A stretch of 64,000 nt of DNA, from contig NZ_LMNU01000001.1 of NCBI RefSeq assembly GCF_001423085.1, positions 985,495-1,049,494 of the forward strand. The letters are read 5' to 3'. Within the stretch, counting starts at the first letter, position 1; each line of letters opens with the position of its first letter. This stretch comes from Methylobacterium sp. Leaf125. GTDB taxonomy: Bacteria > Pseudomonadota > Alphaproteobacteria > Rhizobiales > Beijerinckiaceae. Below are positions 58,298 to 64,000 of this stretch, in pieces. The notes beneath the pieces were generated by a model. That model did no database searches. It was given only the letters and a program-made list of their open reading frames with translations, and was not told where the DNA came from. Both the position numbers and the translations under genes were made by a program.

Positions 58298-58825
58298 GTG
58301 TTTCGCGTCCTACGCACCCTGGGGCTTGCCCTCGGACTGATCGGCGGTGCCCTGGCGGCGCAGGCGCCGGAATTCGCCCAGCAATACGCGCAGCGCCTCG
58401 GCGGCACCCTGGACGAACTGCGCCGCGTGGTTTCCGGTTTCGAGGCCGATGCCGTCGCGACCGGGCGTAGCCGCGACGATGCGGTGGCGCGCCTGCGCAG
58501 CGACGGCGACCCTCTCGTCGCCCGGCGCGGCGAGGCGGCACGCCAGGATATCGTGCGTCTCGCCGCCCTCGATCGGCAGCGCCGGGAACTCGCGGAGGCC
58601 GGCGGCCCTCTCGGCCGCGTCGTCGCCCTGATGCGCGATCCCGATCCCAGCCTCGCGCGGGCCACCTACCAGGACTACACGCCCGCGATCCCCACCACCG
58701 CCGACGGCCTGACAGCGGGCCTGGTGGGCTTCCTCGCCACCTGGGCAGGCTGGCGCATCCTCGCCGACCTCCTTCGGCGCCTCGCGTCGGGCCGTGTCCG
58801 GCGGTCCGTGACCCGGCCGGCGTGA
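58298..58825 (+). CDS. DUF2937 family membrane protein
   Basis: A 175-residue protein with an N-terminal helix (TLGLALGLIGGALAAQAPEF), the DUF2937 block EFAQQYAQRLGGTLDELRRV, a helical middle and a C-terminal membrane helix (GLTAGLVGFLATWAGWRILA). I start at GTG 58298 because GGAGAGG lies at 58288-58294; an in-frame TTG at 58265 has no ribosome site. Function unknown; envelope location is inferred. Confidence 0.85.
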   Translation: MFRVLRTLGLALGLIGGALAAQAPEFAQQYAQRLGGTLDELRRVVSGFEADAVATGRSRDDAVARLRSDGDPLVARRGEAARQDIVRLAALDRQRRELAEAGGPLGRVVALMRDPDPSLARATYQDYTPAIPTTADGLTAGLVGFLATWAGWRILADLLRRLASGRVRRSVTRPA

Positions 58826-58936
58826 AGACGCGACTGTTGCCCGGCGTCTACAGCGTGGCCCCCGCGGCTGCACTAGGGTCTGGCGGTTAGCGCGCGGGCC
58901 TCATCCTGGCGCCGTTTCACGGCCTCCTTCGAACCC

Positions 58937-60175
58937 ATGGCGCGCCTTCCTTCCACTTCGGTCGACCCAGCCATCGATGCCGCGGCCCTGCTGCGCCGCA
59001 TCGGCTTCATCGGCCTGTTCGTGATCATGCCGGTGGCGGCTCAGGTCGCCCGACGCGCGGTGGTCATCCTCGCGCCGATCTCCATCGCACTTCTGCTCCT
59101 GGCGAGCGCCATTGACGGCCGTGCACGGCCGGTCCGCCCGGCCTCCACCCGCCTCTTGCGCTCGCCCGCCTTCCTGGCCGGCTGCTTGGTGATTCTCTGG
59201 TCGGCCCTGTCCCTGGTCTGGACGCCGTTTCTGAGCCTTGCGACCGAGCGGCTGCTCAACGTGATCGCCACCTTGCTGATGACGATGGCGGCCTATCTGG
59301 CTCTGCCGGACCGTATGCGTTCGGCAAACCTCTATCTTTTGCCGGTGGGCGTGGCGGCGGCGGCCATCTTCGCCATTGGGCTCGGGCTCACGGGGCAGGG
59401 GCCGTTCGGCCAGGGCCTGCTCGGACCTGACGAGGACGCGATTCTCGACCGGGGCTTGATCCTGCTCATCCTGTTCGTCTGGCCGGCTGTGTCTTGGCTT
59501 CGCTCCCGTGGGCGCAACGGCGAGGCCCTCGGGCTGGCCCTGCTCGTCTCGGTCGCGCTCCTGGTCTCGCCCGGCCCGACCACCCTGGTCGCCTTGGCGG
59601 TGGGGGCCATTGCCTTCGCGCTCGCAACGTTCCGGCCCATGCTGACGCCGCGCCTCCTCGGCGTCACGGCGGCGACCCTGCTGGTGCTGGGACCGGTCCT
59701 GCCCTTCATTGCCCGACCGATCGGCGCGACGATGTTCGGCGGGCGGGCGCCCGGCGTCCTGAGCCTCAAGGCCTGGCAGACCATCGTCACCGGCGAGCCG
59801 CTGCGTCTCGTCACCGGGCACGGCCTCGAGACGGCCCTGCGGGGTCGTTACGTCAACCTGCTGCCGATCAACGCGCCGCGGACCCTGCTGTTCGAGCTCT
59901 GGTACGAGCTTGGCTTGGTCGGGGCCTTCGCGGCCGCCTTCGCCCTGCACGCCGCGATCCGCCGCGCGGGACGTGAAGCATCGGTGCTGGTGCCCGGTGC
60001 CATGGCAGCCTTCGCCTCGGCCTTCCTGATCGCCTGCATCGGCGTCGGGATGACGGTGATGTGGTGGCTCACCACCTTGGCGCTCGCCGTCCTGGTCTTC
60101 GTCGCGGTGGAGCGCGGGCAGTTCCGCACCCGCCGACCCAAGGCCAGCCTGTTGCCGTCCGCCCAGAAGGCCTGA
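58937..60175 (+). CDS. O-antigen ligase/polymerase-like membrane protein
   Basis: A 412-residue protein with about eleven membrane helices. SALSLVWTPFLSLATERLLN near residue 100 and GHGLETALRGRYVN in the large periplasmic loop near residue 295, followed by FELWYELGLVGAFAAAFAL, are the layout of WaaL/O-antigen polymerase proteins. It may join or polymerise surface glycan. No glycan gene cluster surrounds it. Start ATG 58937. Confidence 0.8.
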   Translation: MARLPSTSVDPAIDAAALLRRIGFIGLFVIMPVAAQVARRAVVILAPISIALLLLASAIDGRARPVRPASTRLLRSPAFLAGCLVILWSALSLVWTPFLSLATERLLNVIATLLMTMAAYLALPDRMRSANLYLLPVGVAAAAIFAIGLGLTGQGPFGQGLLGPDEDAILDRGLILLILFVWPAVSWLRSRGRNGEALGLALLVSVALLVSPGPTTLVALAVGAIAFALATFRPMLTPRLLGVTAATLLVLGPVLPFIARPIGATMFGGRAPGVLSLKAWQTIVTGEPLRLVTGHGLETALRGRYVNLLPINAPRTLLFELWYELGLVGAFAAAFALHAAIRRAGREASVLVPGAMAAFASAFLIACIGVGMTVMWWLTTLALAVLVFVAVERGQFRTRRPKASLLPSAQKA

Positions 60176-60179
60176 CGCC

Positions 60180-60599
60180 TCAGGTGTCCGCGGCCGCCTC
60201 GATCGCCTCCATGTCGGCGTCGGAGAGCCCGAAATGATGCCCGATTTCGTGGACCAGGACGTGCGTGACGAGGTGGCCGAGGGTCTCGTCGTGCTCGGCC
60301 CAGTCGTCGAGGAGGGGGCGACGGTAGAGCCAGACCTGATTCGGCATCTGCCCGGTCGCCGCCTCGCCGCTCTGGGCGAGACCGATCCCGCGGAATAGGC
60401 CGAGGAGATCGAACGGGCTCTCGCACTCCATCTCTCGCAAGGTCTCGTCGTCGGGGAAGTCTTCGACGTGGATGACGAGGCCGGCACAGAGATTCCGGAA
60501 GGCCCGGGGCAGGTTGGCGAAGGCCGCATGCGCCAGATCCTCGATCGCACCGAGGTCCGGTGCCCGAGCCGACGTCCAGTCCGGTTCGCCGCTGCTCAC
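60180..60599 (-). CDS. Minimal zinc metallopeptidase (DUF1025/zincin-like)
   Basis: A 139-residue cytosolic protein with HEIGHHFGLSDADMEAIE, a metzincin-like H-E-x-x-H motif near the C terminus, and YRRPLLDDW upstream; typical of the small MPN510-like family. Substrates are unknown. The start is GTG 60599, overlapping the stop of the HAD phosphatase gene (GTGA), so the two are translated together. Confidence 0.88.
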   Translation of the reverse strand: MSSGEPDWTSARAPDLGAIEDLAHAAFANLPRAFRNLCAGLVIHVEDFPDDETLREMECESPFDLLGLFRGIGLAQSGEAATGQMPNQVWLYRRPLLDDWAEHDETLGHLVTHVLVHEIGHHFGLSDADMEAIEAAADT

Positions 60600-61324
60600 G
60601 CGAGTTCCGGCAGCACGCGCTGCGCGAGGAAACCGGCGAGATCGCTGGTGATATGGTCGATATGCGCTTCGCGAACGGCCTCCTGCTCGAAGGCTTCCCG
60701 GAAGGGGTCGATCGTCGGCGGGACCACCAGGACCGTGGACATGCCGATGTCGTGCGGCACGATCAGGTTGCGGGCAATGTCCTCGAACAGGGCCGCCCGG
60801 CGCGGCTCGACACCGTGGCGCTTCAGGAACCGCTCGTAGGTGGAGCGCTCGGGCTTCGGAATGAAATCGGCATCGGTGATGTCGAACACGTCCTCGAAAT
60901 GGTCGAGGATGCCGAGCTTGGCCGCCACGTTCTCAGCGTGCCGGCGCGATCCGTTGGTGAGGATGAGCTTGCGGCCGGGCAGGCGCTCGATGGCGTCGCC
61001 CAGCGCCGGGTCGAGGCGGATCGACGAATGGTCGATGTCGTGGGCGAAGTCGAGGAAGTCGTGCGGATCGATGGCCGATTCCACCATCAGCGCCTTCAGG
61101 GTCGTCCCGTAGCGATGGTAGAAATACTTCTGCAGGGCCCGGGCCGAGAGGCCGTCGAGGCCATAGAGGCGCATGACGTAGAGGGTGATGCGCTCGTCGA
61201 CCTGCGGCCAGACCCGGGCGTCGCTCGGATACAGCGTGTTGTCGAGATCGAACACCCAAGTGTCGACGTGGCGAAAGCCGCGGGATTGGTCGGTGGTGAA
61301 GTGGGTTTCGCCGGGCAGGAACAA
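60596..61324 (-). CDS. HAD-family pyrimidine 5'-nucleotidase
   Basis: A HAD phosphatase related to SSM1/SDT1 pyrimidine nucleotidases. The nucleophile motif is WVFDLDNTLYPSDARVW (DxD), motif II is KLILTNGSRRH, the cap contains YFYHRYGTTLKALM, and motifs III/IV are PKPERSTYERFLKRHG and LFEDIARNL. No ATG lies just before the conserved start; I give TTG at 61324, while ATG at 61414 would add 30 non-conserved residues. It forms an operon with the downstream metallopeptidase gene. Confidence 0.87.
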   Translation of the reverse strand: MFLPGETHFTTDQSRGFRHVDTWVFDLDNTLYPSDARVWPQVDERITLYVMRLYGLDGLSARALQKYFYHRYGTTLKALMVESAIDPHDFLDFAHDIDHSSIRLDPALGDAIERLPGRKLILTNGSRRHAENVAAKLGILDHFEDVFDITDADFIPKPERSTYERFLKRHGVEPRRAALFEDIARNLIVPHDIGMSTVLVVPPTIDPFREAFEQEAVREAHIDHITSDLAGFLAQRVLPELA

Positions 61325-61714
61325 GGTGGGTCGATGTGGTTCTTGGGTGGGCCGAGACGCCCGGCCATTCGAGATGGGGACCGGACACCGCGAAGGAAAG
61401 CGGGGCGCCTGCATGTCAGAGCATGGCCGTCGGCATCCCGCAAGCATGTGCGCCGGCCCGGCCTCGAGGCCCCATCGTCCGAGCCGCGCTTTGCCGGCAG
61501 GCCCCCCGCATCAGCCCGAGGTGAGTTGGTCAGTGTTTAGGCAAAAGCCAACCGTTTTGTCCTCGAAATAGGCAGCCTAAGCATCGGCATGGCGATATTG
61601 TGCTTGCCGGCGGAAAGACATGGCGAAGATGCCAGCTTAACCGAACGTATACGAACGTCCGGCTATTTGATCACGACGGTATAGCGCGAGACGAGCGTCT
61701 AAGGCCGACCCGGT
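61325..61714. promoter_or_regulatory. Divergent region upstream of the sia operon
   Basis: No gene is supported between the HAD gene start and siaB. From about 61520 the DNA is AT-rich for this genome. Two exact CGAACGT copies lie at 61642-61648 and 61652-61658, 10 bases apart (one helical turn), with the palindrome CGTATACG between them, 57 bases before siaB. This is the likely sia promoter area. Confidence 0.5.
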
Positions 61715-62287
61715 GTGGCGGGAGAAATTGCATTGCTCGCACGCGATTTCATGAACTTCTTCGACGCGTCCCGGCGCCAGGGCGTAATCCTTTCCTTCGG
61801 CGGCGACATTTCGGAGAACGTCCTCTTCTCCCTCGGCGAAGTGCTCAAGTTGCGCATGCGCCAGGGCGAGACCGATGCATCGGTGGCCAAGCGCGTCTTC
61901 GCGATCTTCGTCGAGCAGGCACAGAACGTCATCCGCTACTCCGCCGACAAGGTCGTGAAACCGTCCGGTCCGCAGGCAGATCTGATCAGCAACGGGGTGA
62001 TCGTCGTCGGTATGGAGGCGGGGCGCTTCTACGTCGTCTGCGGTAACGAGTTGCCGGATCTCGACGTCCCGCCCCTGCGCGCCCGGCTCGACCATATCGC
62101 GAGCCTGAGCAGCGACGAACTGAAGGCCTATTACCGCGAGAAGCTTCGCCAGCCGCCGGACGAGGGCAGCCTCGGCGGCAGCATCGGCCTGATCGAGATC
62201 GCGCGGCGCTCCAGCGCGCCGGTCGAGTACGGCTTCCAGGCGCTCAGCTCCGGGCGCAGCTTCTTCTGCCTCAAAGCCTATATCTGA
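61715..62287 (+). CDS. siaB: SiaB-family protein kinase
   Basis: A 190-residue protein of the SiaB type (GHKL-like kinase that phosphorylates SiaC). ILSFGGDISENVLFSLGEVL, FVEQAQNVIRYSADKV and GVIVVGMEAGRFYVVCGNEL are family blocks; LGGSIGLIEIARRSS corresponds to the ATP-lid region. In Pseudomonas aeruginosa SiaB adds and SiaA removes phosphate on SiaC. The start is GTG 61715. siaC follows after 14 bases. Confidence 0.88.
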   Translation: MAGEIALLARDFMNFFDASRRQGVILSFGGDISENVLFSLGEVLKLRMRQGETDASVAKRVFAIFVEQAQNVIRYSADKVVKPSGPQADLISNGVIVVGMEAGRFYVVCGNELPDLDVPPLRARLDHIASLSSDELKAYYREKLRQPPDEGSLGGSIGLIEIARRSSAPVEYGFQALSSGRSFFCLKAYI

Positions 62288-62301
62288 CGGGCCGACCACC
62301 G

Positions 62302-62688
62302 ATGGACCGAATCCAGCTTGCCGCCACGGACCGCTCGCCGCGGGTCGATTTCGACTTCGCGACCGGGCACCTGTCCCTGCACGGCGAATCCTATCCCGAG
62401 GATGCCGCCGCCTTCTTCGGCCCCCTGCTCCAGGCTCTGCGCACCTACCTGGCGGATGCCTCCCCGACCCCGATCGTGTTCGAGGTCGGGCTCGCCTACT
62501 TCAACTCGTCGAGCGCCAAGGCGCTGATGAACCTGTTCATGCCCCTGGAGGACGCCGCCGAGGAAGGGCGCTCGATCACGGTGCGCTGGCGGTTTGCCGA
62601 TGGCGACGAGACGATCGAGGAAGCGGGCGAGGACTTCGCCGCCGACTTCTCCTACGCGCGCTTCGAGATGGTGAGGGAGATCGTATGA
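62302..62688 (+). CDS. siaC: SiaC-family regulatory phosphoprotein (DUF1987)
   Basis: A 128-residue protein. VDFDFATGHLSLHGESYPED and VFEVGLAYFNSSSAKALMNL are DUF1987/SiaC signatures. The phosphorylated Thr of Pseudomonas SiaC maps to the NSSS stretch (Ser69-Ser71), so Ser would be the acceptor here. Unphosphorylated SiaC is the activator of the partner cyclase. The stop overlaps the siaD start (ATGA). Confidence 0.88.
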   Translation: MDRIQLAATDRSPRVDFDFATGHLSLHGESYPEDAAAFFGPLLQALRTYLADASPTPIVFEVGLAYFNSSSAKALMNLFMPLEDAAEEGRSITVRWRFADGDETIEEAGEDFAADFSYARFEMVREIV

Positions 62689-63548
62689 CCCGCACGATCC
62701 GGGCCGTCGGAGGCACGGCCTCAGAACCCGCCGCCGATTCCTTCAGTCTCTACGACGCTGAGGAAGCGGTCCTGACCCGCACGGAGGCGATGCTGTCGGG
62801 GCTCTCGGACGTCGCCGGCGGTGTCCAGGCGCTGGCCGACGCCTATCGCCGGGGCTTTCGCGAGCAGCAGCGGCTGGTCCGCATGAGCGACCGGATGCAA
62901 CTCGACCTGCAGAAGGCGAACCAGCGCCTGGCCGATCAGCGCCGGGATCTGCAGGCCCTGAACGCCGCCCTGTCCGGTGAGATCGAGCACCGCACCCGCC
63001 TGGAGGCCGAGCTGCGGCGCTTGGCCGACACCGACGACCTGACGGGGGCCCTGGCGCGCCGCCGCTTCATGGAGAGCGCTGCGCGCGAATGGCTGCGCCA
63101 CGCGCGCAGCGGCGCCCCGGTCTGCATCCTCATGCTCGACCTCGACCGATTCAAGCTCCTCAACGACAGTTTCGGTCACGCGGCCGGCGACGCCGCGCTG
63201 GTCTCCTTCGTCGCGATCTGCCGGGCTCACCTGCGCACCCTCGACTTCATCGGCCGCACCGGCGGCGAGGAGTTCGCCATCGTCCTGTCCGATACCGGCC
63301 TCGAGGGCGGCGCGGCCTTCGCGGAACGCCTGCGCGAAGCCGTTGCCGTGACGCCGGTGCCGATGATGGATGCCGCCATGCGGATCACCGTGAGCATCGG
63401 CGTCGCCCAGTCCGAGCCGGGAGAAACCCTGGAGAACGCCATGCAGCGGGCCGATGCCGCCCTTTACGCGGCCAAGGATTGCGGTCGCAACCGTATCGCA
63501 TTGAGGTCCGGCGCGCAGGACCTCTCTGGCGCTGCGATCCGGCCATGA
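62685..63548 (+). CDS. siaD: SiaD-like diguanylate cyclase
   Basis: A 287-residue cytosolic cyclase. Residues about 60-120 form a coiled coil (QLDLQKANQRLADQRRDLQA) leading through DTDDLTGALARRRF into the GGDEF domain, with active GGEEF and the inhibitory RTLD five residues before it. SiaD needs binding of unphosphorylated SiaC to its coiled coil for activity. ATGA overlaps on both sides couple it to siaC and the next gene. Confidence 0.88.
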   Translation: MTRTIRAVGGTASEPAADSFSLYDAEEAVLTRTEAMLSGLSDVAGGVQALADAYRRGFREQQRLVRMSDRMQLDLQKANQRLADQRRDLQALNAALSGEIEHRTRLEAELRRLADTDDLTGALARRRFMESAAREWLRHARSGAPVCILMLDLDRFKLLNDSFGHAAGDAALVSFVAICRAHLRTLDFIGRTGGEEFAIVLSDTGLEGGAAFAERLREAVAVTPVPMMDAAMRITVSIGVAQSEPGETLENAMQRADAALYAAKDCGRNRIALRSGAQDLSGAAIRP

Positions 63549-64000
63549 CTGCCGAGACCCCGACCCTCGGAGCCGCCACCGGCCCGTCCGCCAGCGACCG
63601 GCCCGCCTCCGGCGTACGGCGCGGCGGGTCCCTGCGCGGAGCCGGCCCGCGGCGCAGCAGTGATTTTCTCAGCGCGGCGGGCTTCATCGATGTCCCGACC
63701 GGCGAGCCGGGCGCGATGCGTCCCGGCGCCCTGCGCGGCGCGGCCCAGGGGCGCGACCTCGACAGCCTCGCCCACACCCTCTTCCTGCGGATCTACCCCG
63801 TGATCGCGGTGGTCGTCCTGGTGACGCAGATCGGGATCGCGTGGGTCAATTATCGCGACCAGCTCCACCTCTACACCGAGCGCGCCGACCTGATGGCGTC
63901 CCTGACCGCCAAGGCTATTGCCGGCCCCGACTGGCGCAGCCGTCCGGAGATCTATCGTCGTCCGATGGAGGCTTTGACCCTCGACCCGGCCTTCCGCGCG
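63545..64000 (+). CDS. siaA: SiaA-like membrane phosphatase, N-terminal part (cut by window edge)
   Basis: The first 152 codons of a longer protein. A disordered, Arg/Gly-rich start of about 80 residues precedes one membrane helix (FLRIYPVIAVVVLVTQIGIA) and the beginning of a periplasmic domain (VNYRDQLHLYTERADLMASL). This layout fits SiaA, a membrane sensor with HAMP and PP2C phosphatase domains that dephosphorylates SiaC; those domains lie beyond the window. The call relies on operon position. The ATG overlaps the siaD stop. Confidence 0.7.
   Translation, partial: MTAETPTLGAATGPSASDRPASGVRRGGSLRGAGPRRSSDFLSAAGFIDVPTGEPGAMRPGALRGAAQGRDLDSLAHTLFLRIYPVIAVVVLVTQIGIAWVNYRDQLHLYTERADLMASLTAKAIAGPDWRSRPEIYRRPMEALTLDPAFRA

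Noticed and set aside
61600-62046. A plus-strand frame covering the siaB start
   Set aside because: It runs through siaB in another frame and shows no family features; siaB starts at GTG 61715.

Overview
No rRNA, tRNA, CRISPR array, insertion sequence or prophage gene was recognised. The window is chromosomal DNA of very high GC content from an alphaproteobacterium. It is most likely a member of the Methylobacteriaceae (Methylobacterium/Methylorubrum type). This is inferred from gene content: ChvG/ChvI next to HprK-EIIA-HPr, an isolated methylmalonyl-CoA mutase small subunit, a rhodopsin plus blh pair, and a ligase-associated exonuclease/ligase pair. Genes are dense, and 4-bp start/stop overlaps (ATGA, GTGA, TTGA) are common.

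Layout. 1-7.0 kb: end of a TPR methyltransferase, the exonuclease-ligase-YjbQ operon, a small DMT exporter divergent from a LysR regulator, and a zinc alcohol dehydrogenase with a small membrane protein. 7.2-9.1 kb (minus): a catalase-like periplasmic protein lacking the usual distal His, and an outer-membrane barrel. 9.7-11.5 kb: a microbial rhodopsin with a D-T-G helix C motif and the retinal-forming dioxygenase Blh. 11.4-13.2 kb (minus): queE-queD-queC; the last step, queG, is at 35.7 kb. 13.6-17.7 kb: a penicillin-binding carboxypeptidase with a basic Ala/Lys tail, a CobW zinc GTPase behind a Zur-like site, and an unrecognised protein. 17.7-21.8 kb (minus): HPr, EIIA-Man, HprK, ChvG, ChvI. 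22-26 kb: a HugZ-like protein and a second two-component system carrying in-frame 15-bp repeats. 26-31 kb: LepA, a glycosyltransferase, a divergent YkuD protein and a diguanylate cyclase. 31-42 kb: two small secreted proteins, the mutase subunit, UppP, GST, QueG, an epimerase-like protein, two acyltransferases, a small Gly/Met-rich protein and a HerA-like ATPase. 42.6-53.4 kb: a collinear housekeeping block, rplU-rpmA-obg-proB-proA-nadD-rsfS-rlmH-envC-ctpA-yibQ-rppH. 53-61 kb: small envelope proteins, a ROK protein whose halves are in swapped order, a WD40 protein, an O-antigen-ligase-like protein and a HAD/metallopeptidase pair. 61.7-64 kb: a siaB-siaC-siaD-siaA phospho-switch for cyclic-di-GMP, cut by the window edge.

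The most distinctive signals are: (i) a circularly permuted ROK protein; (ii) short tandem repeats (15, 20, 27 and 30 bp) in coding edges and leaders, including one placed in the hairpin loop of a histidine kinase DHp domain and one of four palindrome-bearing units upstream of lepA; (iii) enzyme families that lost canonical catalytic residues (the catalase-like and YkuD proteins); (iv) the rearranged sia operon.
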